Assembly: GCF_000417875.1 (NCBI RefSeq)
Contig: NW_006920878.1
Coordinates: 491,880-555,879 of the forward strand
Length of the DNA: 64,000 nucleotides
From: Pseudozyma flocculosa PF-1
Lineage: Eukaryota > Basidiomycota > Ustilaginomycetes > Ustilaginales > Ustilaginaceae
Reading direction: 5' to 3'
Positions 33,242 to 43,960 of this stretch are shown one piece after another (position 1 is the first letter of the stretch; the number at the start of each line of letters is the position of its first letter). A model generated the notes under the pieces. The model ran no database searches. It saw only the letters and a list, made by a program, of their open reading frames with translations, and had not been told where the DNA came from. Made by a program: the position numbers and the translations under genes.

Positions 33242-35893
33242 TCAGTCCTTGCGGTGGAAGAGGCTGTGCTTGCGCTTCTGCTCCTCGACCGCGACCTTGA
33301 CGTGCGGATGGTCGGGCGTCTCGCCGGGCTTGCCATCGCGCATAACGTGGGCGCACGTCCGGATGCCCTTGAGCCACTCGTCGCCCTTATCGTCGTCGTC
33401 CTCAAACTCGCTCAGCCCAATCGAGCCGAGGCCCGCGGCGTGCGCGTCGGTGCTGATGTTGCCGCGGTGGTGGCCGCCGGCCTCGTGGTGCGCACCGTCG
33501 AGCGCAGAGCGCAGCATGTCGGTGCTGTTCGAGCGCGACATGACGGGCGTCCGCGTGAGCGGGCTGTCCTGGTCGCTGAACCGCCGGCCCCGCAGCAGCT
33601 CGCCCAGCGTGCACCGCATCGACGGCTCCACGGCCATCATCCGCGAGAGAGCCGAGCGGGTTTCGCGCGGCAGCAGCCTGAAGATGCTGTCGGCTGCGCC
33701 CGACGTGTACGTCGTCTGCGACGAGGCCGACGACACGCTGTCGCTCCGCGTCATCCGCGATCGGCCGTCTGGCCCGACGGTCTCGTCGGACGGCGTCGCC
33801 GGGCCGGACGTGGCGGGCGACATTGGCAGCGGAGACGCCATGCCACCGTTGCCGCTGCCGATCCCGCCGGCGCTGCCGCTGCCGCTGCCTTCGCTCGACT
33901 GCGACAGCATGCTGTTTTGATGCCCGCTGGCATGGTGCGGCGCGTCGTCCTCGTGGTCGCTCATCGAAGGCGAGTGCGGGTGCGAGTGGATGCCGTGCGG
34001 CGTCGTGTATCCGGCCTCCTTGGCGGTGCGGATCTGCACCGTGTCCTCGGGGTTCGCGCCGTCGTCGATGGCGGTGACGCCCAGCGTCTTGCGCAGCGCC
34101 CCGAGCTCGGCCGACGTGACGCGCGTCGACGGCACGCTCGAGGCCGGCGTCGAGGCCAGCGTGCTGGCGGCGGCGCTATCGCGGCCGCTGTCCATGGTGC
34201 TGGAGCGGGAGGCAAACTGCGGCTCGGGCGGCGCGCAGAGCTCCGGATGCGAATTGACGTAGAGCCGGAAGCTGGGGTCGCTCTTGACGTCTGGGAGCTT
34301 CCAGGGGAAGCGGCGGAGGATCATGCACAGGAAGATGATGGCGCAGCTCCACACGTCCGTCAGACGCGGGTCGTAGGTCTGCTGCGACAGCACCTCCGGC
34401 GCCAGATACGGGTCGGAGCCCACGACGCCCGTCGCCACCACTTTGCTCTTGCCGGGCGAGTGGAAGACGGTGGCGGTTCCAAAGTCGATCAGCTTGACAA
34501 TGTTGCCCGTCGTCATGACACAGTTGTCGAGCTTGAGATCGCGGTGGGCCAGTCCGAGCGAGTGCAGGTAGTCGACGCCGTCGATGATCTGCCGGAAGAT
34601 GCAGTAGATCTCCTGCCGGCACATTTTGCCGCTCATGACGACGTTGAAGAGGTCGTGCGGGGCGTACTCCATGACCTGGTAGTAGTGGCCGTGGTCGCTG
34701 ATGATGTCGACCGTGTCGATGATGTTGATGTGGTGCAGGGTGCTGCCGATGCAGAACTCGGCCGTCACCTTCTTGATGTACTCCTTCTCGTTTTCGCCCG
34801 CCCGCCGCGGCCGGAACTCCTTGACGGCAAAGGTGGTGTGGTCCTTGGATCGCTTGATGAGGCGCACCGTTCCGCCGGCGCCCGAGCCGAGCGTCTTGCC
34901 CCACTTGCCGTACTTCTTTGCGAGGTGCGCATGGTCCTCGCCCAGCGGCGGCGAGTCGCGGCCGTGCCGCCGGGGCGTGGCGATGCCAGAGCGCCCGCTG
35001 TCGCCGCGCGACGATTCGCCGCTGTGGTGGCCGATATGGTTGTGCAGGAACTTGCGCAGGTCGTGCAGCGGACCGTGGTGGCCCGTGCCGTCCTTCTTCT
35101 TGGAGCGACCGCTGCCGGGGTGGTCGCCATGGTCGTCGGGCGAGTTGGTGCCGGAACGACCGTCGATGGGCGAGTGCAGGTTCTTCTTGTTAGAGGACGA
35201 GGTTCGCGTCTCTGCGGGCCGGCGCGACCCTAGTTTGGGGAAGATGAACTGCGGGGGCGTCGCGCCGCCAGCTGCCGAGGCACTGGCATCCTGGGCATGG
35301 ACCGAGTCAACGCCGCGGGCGCTGGCGAGGCCGCTGGCCCCAGGGCCTTGCGCCGTCGAGGGGCGCTTGCTCTGCTGGGTGCCGCTCAGCGCGCGGCTGA
35401 GCGACGAGCGGGGGGTCGCAGCGGACTGCATCGGCGAAACAGGGTGCGAGCGCGAGTCGCCTACCGCGGGCGGGTGGTCGAGCAGCGGATCACCGCCGGT
35501 GCCAATGGGCGCGACGACGTTGGCTGCATCGGCCTGCACGCTCAGGCCGGCTTGCTTGAGGTTTTCAGAGCGAACGCGATTGGCAGCCGCGCTGGGGCCA
35601 ACAAACGTGTCGACGGGGCCCGCGGTGATGGCCGGCTGCAGCGGGTTCTCGGCATGCTCGGTGGGTTGGGGGGAGCCGTTGTTGAGTGCGGGAGCAGCCG
35701 CGGACCCCACGGCGTGGTCGGACTTGCTAAGATGGGGAGAGAGGGCGGTGTAGCCCGGGGCGTCCTGGTTCTCTTGCAGCTTCATGCTGCCCGTCGCCGT
35801 CGTGATGTGGACGATCGAGGAGCCGTCGGGAGCTCGCTCTTCTTCGGGCGCCTCCCGGACCGAGATTGGCTCCATGGGCTTGGAAGACAACAT
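33242..35893 (-). CDS. SAT4: Sat4/Hal4-type serine/threonine protein kinase
   Basis: Kinases of the fungal Sat4/Hal5/Npr1 group control potassium and nutrient transporters and salt tolerance at the plasma membrane. A single exon of 883 residues. Residues 1-320 are Ser/Gly/Pro-rich and disordered. The kinase domain starts near 325 ([20 protein letters not shown]), with VKEF lysine near 355, HRDLKLDN near 451, DFGTATVF near 471 and [11 protein letters not shown]. It matches Sat4 through [19 protein letters not shown] and [18 protein letters not shown]. After VNSHPEL a low-complexity insert of roughly 190 residues splits the C-lobe, which resumes with [20 protein letters not shown] and GELLRGRRF. 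The start ATG at 35891-35893 is followed by a second Met at residue 7; either could be used. Confidence 0.92.
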   Translation of the reverse strand: MLSSKPMEPISVREAPEEERAPDGSSIVHITTATGSMKLQENQDAPGYTALSPHLSKSDHAVGSAAAPALNNGSPQPTEHAENPLQPAITAGPVDTFVGPSAAANRVRSENLKQAGLSVQADAANVVAPIGTGGDPLLDHPPAVGDSRSHPVSPMQSAATPRSSLSRALSGTQQSKRPSTAQGPGASGLASARGVDSVHAQDASASAAGGATPPQFIFPKLGSRRPAETRTSSSNKKNLHSPIDGRSGTNSPDDHGDHPGSGRSKKKDGTGHHGPLHDLRKFLHNHIGHHSGESSRGDSGRSGIATPRRHGRDSPPLGEDHAHLAKKYGKWGKTLGSGAGGTVRLIKRSKDHTTFAVKEFRPRRAGENEKEYIKKVTAEFCIGSTLHHINIIDTVDIISDHGHYYQVMEYAPHDLFNVVMSGKMCRQEIYCIFRQIIDGVDYLHSLGLAHRDLKLDNCVMTTGNIVKLIDFGTATVFHSPGKSKVVATGVVGSDPYLAPEVLSQQTYDPRLTDVWSCAIIFLCMILRRFPWKLPDVKSDPSFRLYVNSHPELCAPPEPQFASRSSTMDSGRDSAAASTLASTPASSVPSTRVTSAELGALRKTLGVTAIDDGANPEDTVQIRTAKEAGYTTPHGIHSHPHSPSMSDHEDDAPHHASGHQNSMLSQSSEGSGSGSAGGIGSGNGGMASPLPMSPATSGPATPSDETVGPDGRSRMTRSDSVSSASSQTTYTSGAADSIFRLLPRETRSALSRMMAVEPSMRCTLGELLRGRRFSDQDSPLTRTPVMSRSNSTDMLRSALDGAHHEAGGHHRGNISTDAHAAGLGSIGLSEFEDDDDKGDEWLKGIRTCAHVMRDGKPGETPDHPHVKVAVEEQKRKHSLFHRKD

Positions 35894-36521
35894 GGAATCT
35901 GCCTGGAGCTAAGGGGGCGTCGAGGCTGTCGAAGCGACTTGGATCTATGGCGTCTCTCGGGGCGTGGAGGAGATGCAACGGGAGGAATGCCCGAAGCCTG
36001 ACAGTACGCCCGGTTCGTATGGCGACTCGAGTGACAGACAGAAAGGCGAGGGCCGATCCACTGGTAGGCGTGGCGGATTCGAGTCCGATACGCCCGGAAA
36101 TCGAGAGGAGGGTCAGCCGCGGACGACCTTGACCTTTAGGGGTGACGAGCTCAGAGGTCGGCGGATGCGCTATGGGCCTTGACCTGGACGTTGTGCTGCC
36201 GCGCAGTAGCTATCTGCTCGGCGACGATGAGGGTAAGAGTGCGGTTCCACGGTTGGGAGATGGGACGGAGGCGTTTGGACGCATCCAATGAGCGGGTCGG
36301 CTGCGGTGTTCTATGCAGTGTGGGATGCTGAAGCACGGTCGATGTTCGAGTGAGCGATGGCAGACCTTGCGGAGCCAGGGGCGACGGCGCGAGCCTGGGT
36401 GGATTGAGGGAGCCGCTCGGCTTCCAGGAGCGACCGGGGGGAAAAGTCCTGGGAAGGTTTCGACTGCGTCGCCTTGAAGGGAGACTCGATGATGCAGTGT
36501 GAAGAGTGGCGAGGGCAGAGG

Positions 36522-36600
36522 TGGCAGTGGTGGTGGTGGTGATGGTGGTACGGTGATGATGGTGGTGGCGGCGGCGGTGGTGTTGGTGGTACGGGAGCCG
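36522..36600. repeat. GGT/GAT-rich triplet low-complexity segment
   Basis: The plus strand is an irregular run of GGT, GAT and GGC triplets rich in paired Gs, about 0.65 kb upstream of the Sat4-type kinase start. It may form G-rich secondary structure. Confidence 0.7.
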
Positions 36601-37026
36601 GAGGCGACGATGGTCAGCGAAGACAGGACAGGGATCCATCCGGTTCAACCCCTCCCTCTCTCTTCCTCTCTGGCGGGCCGCGCGGACAGACAGGCAGGCA
36701 CGATACGATGCAGGCTAGTTACGGCCGGCGGGCAAGCAGGCCCGGCTCAGGGCAAGGTGGGTGGACGCTGCTGGCCTGGGCCTCTGTGCAGCCGGTTCTG
36801 GCGGCGGCACACGGCAATTTGGCTGCCCAAGACCGAAGCCAGAGCGGCGTGGGGCTTGGCAAAGGGCGGGCGGGCAGCCAGCCAGCCAGGCCTCGCCGTC
36901 GACGGCCATGTTCCCTTGGTGGTTGTTGGGCCAGCAGACAGGGCCGGCCTAGCCTAGACAACCAGCGACGGTCGGTCGGTGGGTGGCCTGCCAGCCCCCG
37001 CGTACGTACACTTACGCTCGCGCCAG

Positions 37027-37056
37027 GCCTGCCTGCCTGCCTGCCTGCCTGCCTGC
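37027..37056. repeat. GCCT tetranucleotide microsatellite
   Basis: About seven tandem GCCT units within the GGCCTG-rich spacer. Confidence 0.85.
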
Positions 37057-37777
37057 TTCTGACGTCGGCCTGCCTCGCCCTTAGCTCCGGCAATTGCTCC
37101 AGCCCCAGCCAGCGTGCCTGCCTCTTTTGTTATTCACGTTGCACCCGCTCTCCACCTCCCACTTTGGGCTCTTGTATTCCGCCGGGACGCCCGAGGGATA
37201 CAAAATTTTCAATCCAGGCGCGGCTTCCGGGACACACATCGGACCGGCCAACGGGCCTGCTTCCTTCTGCCACCAACCTAGCTTGGAGGTTACGCCGTCG
37301 ACTGGACTGGGCTGGCCAGCTGGTGAGCGAGCGTCGAAGCTACCGGTAGCCAGGCTGAATTTTCATCGTGTGGCACAGGGACGGCGTGGGTAGGGCAGGT
37401 ACAGGAGAGGAGGCCCTCATCGGCCGAAGGCATGTCCAGAGCTCGGCGCTCAGCGGTCGGATGAACCGCACGATGCCTGGCTGAACCAGCGACGGACGAC
37501 GACGACGGCGACGACGAGCACGACAAGCAGGCTAGGGCTTCGCGCAAGAGTGACAGGGATCCTCGTGGGGCGGCCGACGGCGCGCCGACACCCTGCAGGC
37601 GTGGCCAGGGCCGAAAACCTCGGGCCGACGGTCGGCCGCCGCAGGCCAGCAGGGCCTGGCACTGTCGCAGACGGACCTTGGCGGGCGCGCAAGGCCGAAC
37701 GGACGATGCGATCGAGATTAGCGCTCAGCAGCACGCCCCCCGATCCGCACCCGATGGTGTGTGTCGTCGAGCGCTCG

Positions 37778-40462
37778 TCAGAGCACGTTGCGGACGACGA
37801 GCAGGCTCCTCTCGCAGAGGCACAGGATATCCTCGCCCTGGCCCTGATCCCCTTCGCCACCGATGGTCGGCACCGCCACGACGCCGAGGAGCGCTCCCGA
37901 AGCTTGCTGTCCACCGCCGAGGCGGATCACCCTCGACTTGCCGTGCTTCCTCTCCGCGCCCTCGGCCGGCGTCGACGAGTAGTAGACGAACAGGTTGCCC
38001 GCATCGCCCACCACCTCGTGGCCCGCTGCGGCGGCTGCATCGAGACCGATCTGGGGCGCGCTCTCAAAGGCCAGTGCCGCAGAACAATAGAGGTGCCCGC
38101 CGAGGGCCCTTGACCGGCCAACGCGATCGTGGCGGACAAAGACGCGGTGGGCGTCCCTCTTCGATGCCAGCACGAATGCGAGGGCCGGCAGCGTGTCAAC
38201 GTGCTGCCACGGAGCGGGGCCTTTGCTGGCGGGGGGAGGGGCAAAGACTGCGCCGTCGAGATCGTTCTTGACTGCGATCGCCTCGGGCGCAGCGGATCCA
38301 ACCGCCTCGGCTGTCGGCATGGGCAGTGCGAGGAGCATGCGCTTCTCCTGTGCATCTCTGTCCAGACGGTCGACCCGGATGTCCACGGGGTCGCCGTGCG
38401 GGGTGTCGTGATGATCCTCGATGATCCAGCTGAGCACGAGGGCGCGCCCGACGTTGTCATCTTCCTCCTCGAGGCCGTCCCTCAGCAGGCTGGGTTGGTC
38501 GGCGAGTTGCGTCCTGTCGATACCCGGTCCGGCTCCACCGACCTCCAGCTGGTCCTCGTCGGTCGTGTACTTTTCCATCCCTTCCAGCATGTTGATGAGC
38601 TCCGAGGGATCGAGCGTCTCTGGCACGTCGTCTTCATCGTCCTCGTCGTCGTCCTCTTGCTCGATCTCTCGCTTCTCGTCGTTGCGCTCGCGCAGTGCTT
38701 CGTGTTCGACGACCTGCTCCTCCTCTTCCATCTCGTCCTCGTCCATACCCTCCGCCTGCACCTCGCCGACCTCGTCGGTCTCGCCCCGTGCCACCTTGGC
38801 CGCCCTCTCGCGCGCCTCGCGGAAGCTCAGCTTGGTCTTTTTCGAGACATGCTCCCATTCCGATCGGCCTGTCGCGATCCCGCCCGCTTTAGGCCGCGGC
38901 TGGCGTCGGTCGGCAAAGACCTGGGTCCAGCGTGTGCCCTCGTGCTTTTTCTCGAGATGGAGCGTCAGCACCCCCATCGGGTTGCCCTTGAGCACGCCCG
39001 CGTGGCCGATGACACGCTCCCATGTCCAGACGCTGCCCGTAGGGTCGATGTCGCCCCAGAGTGCACGGGACAGGTAGCGTCCGCTGCGGATGAGGTCGGC
39101 GGCGTGCTGGAGCGGATCGTCGGTGACCTTGTCGTCCGCTTGCGTGGCACCTGCGGGCGGCTCAGACTCTTTGACGCTGAGCTCGACGATGCGAGGCTGG
39201 TCATCGGCAAGAGAGAGGCTGATGCCTTTAAGCGAGAAGTGCACTCGGATGTCGGCCTTGGCGATGTCGGCAGGGAGACTGAAGGCGACCGTCAGCGTGT
39301 CGGTCGTCTGGGCCCAAGAGTAGTGCGGGGGCATGCGGGGGCGGAAGGCGATCTTATGAGATTGCATGGCCTCCGGGCCGCTCTGAGCGCCTTCCGGTAG
39401 CTGATCCGTCGCGATGCGTGTCGTTGCTTCTGGCGCCGCCGCAGAGGCCGGACTGCGAGCAGGGTGACGCAGAGGGGCATAGCCTGCTTCGGACCCCAAG
39501 AGGTGCTGGCCGCCGTGTGGGTCGAGGCGGGCATAGAGCAGTGGTTCCTGGCCTGCGACTGTCCAGAGAATTTTTGCCTTCGGACATACAGCAGCCTCAT
39601 CCTGGTCGGAGCCGCCGTCGAGGAGGATGCACCGGACGTCAAACACGGTCTTGGATGAGGATCCGGATGGCGTGGCTGACGAGCCCGGCGCCGAGGCCGA
39701 TGCGAATCCTAGGCCGCCTCGTTGCGTGGCCGGCGTAGAGGCGGGCTGGACCTCCCTACGGCAGCTTTGAGTCAGCACACGGATGCCATCGCCATCAGCT
39801 TCGGCGGTGATGAGGCCGAAGGGGATGGGGACGTCGTCGTCGTCGGACTTGATGGTCAAGGTCGATGTCGTCTTGCTTGCCCATCGCACTTGTCCCCCCG
39901 GCTGTTCTGTGGGCTCGATCCTGACATCGAACAGCATTCCACTGCCATCGGAGACGATCCATCTGGTTGGAGAGAGGGAGAGCATGGAGGGAAGCGAGCT
40001 GGGTTGGCCCAGAGCGCCTCGTTGAGGATCGAGTTCGATGCGGTGGACCGGGTGGCCTACGAGCTTGGTCCTGCCCTCGCCGCCAGCCTTCCCCGTAGCG
40101 GGTGCGGTGAGGCAGAGGAGGATGACGAATCCGTTGACGTCGATGTAGCCTGCGACGGGCTCTTGACGGCGGGCGGGGTCGGCGGGACTCGAGAGGCGAG
40201 CGGGGACGAGGAAGCTGTGGAGCGCGCGTTCCTTTGCCTGCTTGTATCCGAGCATCCTGCCGTCGGACGACTGTCGTAGGCTCAGCGGAGTGCTTGGCAG
40301 TGGTAGAGGCTCGACTGATACGGGTGCTGAGCCGCCGTTGGTGCCGTCATCGACGAGCCTGTACGACTCGAAGCGCGGGTTGAGGAGGGCATGGTCGATG
40401 GGAAACGACGAGGGCGAGTCCGAGGGTCGCAGAGGCTGCTGGAAGGCGTAGGAGTGCGCCAT
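37778..40462 (-). CDS. NUDCD1: NudC domain-containing protein 1 (NUDCD1)-like
   Basis: NUDCD1 (CML66) proteins combine a beta-propeller-like region with a CS/NudC domain that works with Hsp90-type chaperoning. A single exon of 894 residues. The N-terminus has the family block DHALLNPRFESYRL. The CS domain, about residues 372-490, includes PPHYSWAQTTDTLTVAFSLP, ADIRVHFSLKGISLSL and GRYLSRALWGDIDPTGSVWT followed by WERVIGHAGVLKGNPMGVLTL. A helical and acidic region follows, with DPSELINMLEGMEKYTTDED, and then beta-rich sequence with FVRHDRVGRSRALGGHLYCS to the end. Acidic and basic inserts make it longer than the animal protein (583). The ATG at 40460-40462 (MAHSYAFQQ) is preceded in frame by non-conserved low-complexity sequence. 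Confidence 0.87.
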   Translation of the reverse strand: MAHSYAFQQPLRPSDSPSSFPIDHALLNPRFESYRLVDDGTNGGSAPVSVEPLPLPSTPLSLRQSSDGRMLGYKQAKERALHSFLVPARLSSPADPARRQEPVAGYIDVNGFVILLCLTAPATGKAGGEGRTKLVGHPVHRIELDPQRGALGQPSSLPSMLSLSPTRWIVSDGSGMLFDVRIEPTEQPGGQVRWASKTTSTLTIKSDDDDVPIPFGLITAEADGDGIRVLTQSCRREVQPASTPATQRGGLGFASASAPGSSATPSGSSSKTVFDVRCILLDGGSDQDEAAVCPKAKILWTVAGQEPLLYARLDPHGGQHLLGSEAGYAPLRHPARSPASAAAPEATTRIATDQLPEGAQSGPEAMQSHKIAFRPRMPPHYSWAQTTDTLTVAFSLPADIAKADIRVHFSLKGISLSLADDQPRIVELSVKESEPPAGATQADDKVTDDPLQHAADLIRSGRYLSRALWGDIDPTGSVWTWERVIGHAGVLKGNPMGVLTLHLEKKHEGTRWTQVFADRRQPRPKAGGIATGRSEWEHVSKKTKLSFREARERAAKVARGETDEVGEVQAEGMDEDEMEEEEQVVEHEALRERNDEKREIEQEDDDEDDEDDVPETLDPSELINMLEGMEKYTTDEDQLEVGGAGPGIDRTQLADQPSLLRDGLEEEDDNVGRALVLSWIIEDHHDTPHGDPVDIRVDRLDRDAQEKRMLLALPMPTAEAVGSAAPEAIAVKNDLDGAVFAPPPASKGPAPWQHVDTLPALAFVLASKRDAHRVFVRHDRVGRSRALGGHLYCSAALAFESAPQIGLDAAAAAGHEVVGDAGNLFVYYSSTPAEGAERKHGKSRVIRLGGGQQASGALLGVVAVPTIGGEGDQGQGEDILCLCERSLLVVRNVL

Positions 40463-40587
40463 CGCGTCGGGTCGAGACCGTGACAGGGCCAATGAGGTGA
40501 AGAGCGCGAGGGGCACACGAGAAAGAGAGGGAGCGAGAGAGGCGGAGACAAAGAGGGAGAGAGAGGGAGGGGGAGAGATCGGTTGAA

Positions 40588-40618
<31 letters not shown>

Positions 40619-40915
40619 GAGGGCGGGCAGGTCGCAAGAAGAAGTCACGGCCTGCCTCGCCCGGGTTCCGCCTTCTCGAACATGTGGAGGCTTGGCCTGG
40701 CCGGGCAACGGTCGCCGAGAAGCAGGCAGGCGGGCAGACAGGCAGGCGGGCAGGCAGCCACGGCCACGCCAAAAAGGGCCTCGACTCAGCCTCGCACGGA
40801 CGATGCCGCCGTTCCCTTCGGCTCCTCTTTGCGCCATTTGCAGCCCTCTTTGCCTCCTCCCCTCCAATCCCTCGTCGTGTTTGTCTCCTCTCAGTAGTGG
40901 TCCTGGTCAGCCGCC
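40463..40915. promoter_or_regulatory. Bidirectional promoter of the NUDCD1-like and double-GNAT genes
   Basis: About 450 bases between divergent ATGs, with a GA microsatellite at 40591-40619 and a GGCAGGCGGGCAG-rich block at 40680-40765. Confidence 0.45.
40591..40619. repeat. GA dinucleotide microsatellite
   Basis: About 13 tandem GA units, 130 bases upstream of the NUDCD1-like ATG. GA/CT tracts are often nucleosome-poor promoter elements. Confidence 0.9.
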
Positions 40916-42700
40916 ATGACTGTGACCGACGCAGCCACGTCGGCGGCAACACTAGCCGACCTCGAGGATCTACCGCCCGACCTCTCCCCTGGACTCAGCG
41001 CTATCCGTCTACTGTGGTCCCGGTGGCCGCGAGCAAGCAATGGCGGCAACGACGACGCTCACCACATCTACCTCCGCCCTCCTCGCCGCTCCGACCTCCA
41101 GGCCGTGTGGGACATCCACAGCGACCCTCGCGTCCATCGCTTCAACCCAAACGGGCCCGACTCCTGGAAAGGCGCGAAGGACCGCCTCGCCGGTTGGCTA
41201 CACGACTGGCACCAACGGGGCACGGGCTACATGGCAGTCGTCCAACGAGGCCCACTCGCCGCCGCAGCAAAAAGCCAATCAGATCTATACACCGAGCGAA
41301 TCGTGGGCTTCACCGGCGTCCGCTTCTTTGACCTGCCCAATCAGTTTGTCCCTCAATCTTCGCCTTTGATCGCCGACACATCGCTCCGCCACGTTCGCGA
41401 CGGCAAGGAGAGGATCCTCAACATCTACTACCGCTTCTCGCCACTCGTCGCCGGCCAGGGGATCGCCTACCATGCCGTCCGGCTTGTCATACTCAACGCG
41501 CTGCGCAGCTGGCCGGACCATCAGCTCGCCATCATGACGCCGCCCGACAATCGGCCATCGCGTACTCTGGCAGAGCGGCTCGGCTTTCGTCCCGTGCGTC
41601 AGACGACTTGGTCCGGCATCCCGCACGTCGACTACCGGCTCTTCGATGCCGAGCGCGACGCTTTCCTCCGCCGAATACAGGACGACGCAAGCGCAGCTTC
41701 CTCTCCGATTGTCCCGCTCTTGCTGCGCCGACTCGGCCCGAACGATGTCGAATCCCAGATGCAGATCATGCAGACTGCCTTCTTCGAACAGATCCGGCCG
41801 CTCTTCACAGAAGTGCCGCTCGACGAACCCGTCCCAGCGCCGATCTTCGACCAGTGGATTGTCTACCAGCGCTGTCGCATCCGAGCGCTGCTGGAAGAGG
41901 AAGCGCTTGCGCAGGGCGTCAGGACCATCAGCGTCATTCGGCTCGACCAGCTTCCGGCGGCCGACACATATCAGGACGCCGGCGAGGTGCAGCCTCACAT
42001 CATCGGCCTCGTCACGTACGAGCTGCCAGAGCAACATGCAGCGTCTCAGGACGTCGACGCTCGCTACTCGCACCTGTCGCGCGACGAGGTGCGAGCGACG
42101 TGGGACCGTGCCAAGCAGCAGCTGACGCGCGACCCGTTCCCGTGCGGCAACGCGGCGGGCTTCGACGCCATCAAGGCCAGGATGGCAGCCTACCGTCTCG
42201 ACGAGATGGGCGAGGCACCGCACTACTCGCTCCGCCTCTTCTGCTTCCGACCCGACTGCCGCAGTCAGGGCGTCGGCAAGACGGTGCTCGAGTGGCTCAT
42301 GTACTCGGCCTGCGGCGAGGTCGGTGGCGACCGAGGCTACTACCCGCGCGTACCGGCCGTCGAGCAGCACGAGGGCACGGTGCTTGGGGCGACGGCGCTC
42401 AGCGAGCCCGGCAGCGATGTGCCGCGTCTTCCCATGTCGATTTCCGAGGAGAGGCAAAACGAGCGGGGCCGTCTGCCGTGGTACCTCGACGCCACCACGC
42501 CTGCGATGCCGTTCTACCGCCGCTTCGGGTTCGGGGATACAGCCATGGTCGAGCGACACGGACCCGTCGGGTTCCTCACTCCGCAGCAATCCAGCTACCT
42601 GCACGACAAGTACGGCGACGGGTCAGAGGACGGGGCGCGGACGATCGACCAGCTGTCGATGCGACTGAACCCGATGGTCTACCGTCCCCCAGGGCACTAG
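40916..42700 (+). CDS. Tandem GNAT-fold acetyltransferase-like protein
   Basis: A single exon of 594 residues with two GNAT-like halves. The first (about 50-245) resembles RimJ/RimL-type enzymes: LRPPRRSDLQAVWDIHSDPR, then RIVGFTGVRFFDLP, and RFSPLVAGQGIAYHAVRLVI, whose GQGIA loop fits the acetyl-CoA site, and DNRPSRTLAERLGFRPV. The second (about 265-560) has LFCFRPDCRSQGVGKTVLEW, where QGVGK fits motif A, and LDATTPAMPFYRRFGFGDTA, the usual end of a GNAT domain. The substrate is not predictable; it may act on small molecules or peptide N-termini. A diverged version of one half could serve a structural role. No signal peptide or membrane segment was seen. The ATG lies just after CAGCCGCC, a good initiation context. 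Confidence 0.85.
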   Translation: MTVTDAATSAATLADLEDLPPDLSPGLSAIRLLWSRWPRASNGGNDDAHHIYLRPPRRSDLQAVWDIHSDPRVHRFNPNGPDSWKGAKDRLAGWLHDWHQRGTGYMAVVQRGPLAAAAKSQSDLYTERIVGFTGVRFFDLPNQFVPQSSPLIADTSLRHVRDGKERILNIYYRFSPLVAGQGIAYHAVRLVILNALRSWPDHQLAIMTPPDNRPSRTLAERLGFRPVRQTTWSGIPHVDYRLFDAERDAFLRRIQDDASAASSPIVPLLLRRLGPNDVESQMQIMQTAFFEQIRPLFTEVPLDEPVPAPIFDQWIVYQRCRIRALLEEEALAQGVRTISVIRLDQLPAADTYQDAGEVQPHIIGLVTYELPEQHAASQDVDARYSHLSRDEVRATWDRAKQQLTRDPFPCGNAAGFDAIKARMAAYRLDEMGEAPHYSLRLFCFRPDCRSQGVGKTVLEWLMYSACGEVGGDRGYYPRVPAVEQHEGTVLGATALSEPGSDVPRLPMSISEERQNERGRLPWYLDATTPAMPFYRRFGFGDTAMVERHGPVGFLTPQQSSYLHDKYGDGSEDGARTIDQLSMRLNPMVYRPPGH

Positions 42701-43089
42701 CTCTAGCGTTTCATCCCGGCTCTGCTCAAGAGGCGGTGCTTTCTATCACAACGACGGCCAGTCGCAGGAGGCTACTGAAAGACCAGCAACAAGGCGCCAC
42801 GATGCTCTTTACCTAGCGAACACTACTGCGACGGCCTCAATCTGCGATGATACGGGCGGGTCATGGCTGCGGGACAGCCGGCGTTTGTTGGCGTGGTTGT
42901 GATGGCTTGTACCACATGGAATTGCATAGAGCGGGCGCGGATAGGGGTATACCGACATGGGCTGGCGAGGAGGGACGACACCTCGTCAGACATGCCAATC
43001 TGCCATGCGTGCACGGGGGCCTAAAGGGGGAAGGATTCGGCGGGACCGGAGGAGAGTGTCCGTGACGAGTAAGGGCGCGTGCAGGCGCT
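42701..43089. other. Convergent 3' region
   Basis: About 390 bases between the double-GNAT stop and the LEA-like gene stop. Nothing else was recognised. Confidence 0.5.
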
Positions 43090-43960
43090 CTACTTGGTGA
43101 GGCCCTCGACGGTGCCCTTTGCCTGGGCGGCGGCGTTGGAGGCGGCCTGCTGGGCGTCCTTGCCGGCCTGCTGGGCGGTGGCGGAACCCTGCTGGAACTG
43201 CTTGCTGGCCTCGTTCTGGGCGTTGCCGGCGTGGGCGGCAGCCTGGTCGGCCACCTCGCCGGCCTTTTGCTGGCCCGCGGCGATGAGCTGGGCGGCGTTG
43301 TCGACGAGGTTGGCGGCCGTGTTGCGCGCCTGGTTGACGAGGCCGCCGGCGTTGTCCTCGGCGGGCTTGATGTACTGGTTGGCCGAGTCGAGGGCGTTGC
43401 CGGCGAGGTCGCGCGCCTGGTTGGTGAGCTCGGCGAGCGACTGCTGCGCCTTCTGGGCGTCGTGCTCGCCCTGCTTGGCAGCCGAGTCGGTCGTTTTCTT
43501 GGCCTGGTCGGCGGCGTCGTTGGCAGCCGCCTTGGTCTTGTCAGAAGCGTTCTCGGCGTGCGTCTGGCCCTGGCCGAGGAGCGCGCCGGCCTGCTGCTGG
43601 ACGTAGGCGATGGTGTCTGGGTAGCACAGAGAGCGAAGTAGCGAGGAAAAGGTTTCAAGGATGTCAGCAGGGCTGCGGGAGCGTGTCGAACGACCTGGAA
43701 GGGACAGAACGGCAAAGCTCCGAGGAGTCCCACTCACTGCTAGCGAGCTCGGTGGCCTGCTGGATCAGGGTCTCGCCGCCCTCGCGAGCCTGCTGCGCGG
43801 CGCCCTGGGCCGACTTGGAGGCATCGTTGGCGACCTGGGAAGCGGTGTTGGAGGCATCGTTGGCGGCCTGGGAAGCCTTGTTGGAGAGGTCCTGGCCGAG
43901 CTTCTGAGCGTCCTTCTGGACGTCGGCGGTGGTGGTGTTGGTTCCGGGGATCTGCGACAT
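43090..43960 (-). CDS. LEA-like alanine/glutamine-rich amphipathic protein
   Basis: Two exons, 43738-43960 and 43090-43616, with a GTGAGT-CAG intron, giving 249 residues. The whole protein is hydrophilic and alanine-rich, with repeated A-x-x-A-x-x-x-A patterns such as SNKASQAANDASNTASQVAN and DQAKKTTDSAAKQGEHDAQK, without cysteine and nearly without aromatic residues. These are features of group 3 late-embryogenesis-abundant-like proteins, which stay unfolded and become helical on drying or membrane contact, and of fungal stress proteins. No targeting signal was seen. Function is inferred from composition only; an apolipoprotein- or tail-fibre-like coiled coil would look similar. The start MSQIPGTNTTTADVQKDAQK follows a long upstream region that may carry stress elements. 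Confidence 0.82.

Larger units (their letters stand above)
35894..37777. promoter_or_regulatory. 1.9-kb spacer: Sat4-kinase promoter and NUDCD1-like gene 3' end
   Basis: A long spacer between two tandem minus-strand genes. It holds a GGT/GAT triplet-rich segment (about 36520-36600), a stretch at 36700-37090 packed with GGCCTG/GCAGGC motifs, and a GCCT tetranucleotide run at 37027-37056. The long upstream region of a signalling kinase may carry regulatory sites, but no specific binding site can be supported. No gene with coding signal was found. Confidence 0.45.

Noticed and set aside
33185..35233. 682-codon plus-strand frame
   Set aside because: Antisense to the Sat4-type kinase.
36060..36105. 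GGATTCGAGTCC, resembling a tRNA B box
   Set aside because: No matching A box, acceptor stem or anticodon arm could be built around it; the T-loop geometry is wrong.
36522..37056. Possible CRISPR-like or phage-type direct repeats
   Set aside because: They are simple triplet and tetranucleotide repeats without regular spacers; the genome is eukaryotic.
41285..42604. 439-codon minus-strand frame
   Set aside because: Antisense to the tandem GNAT gene, which has clear domain motifs on the plus strand.
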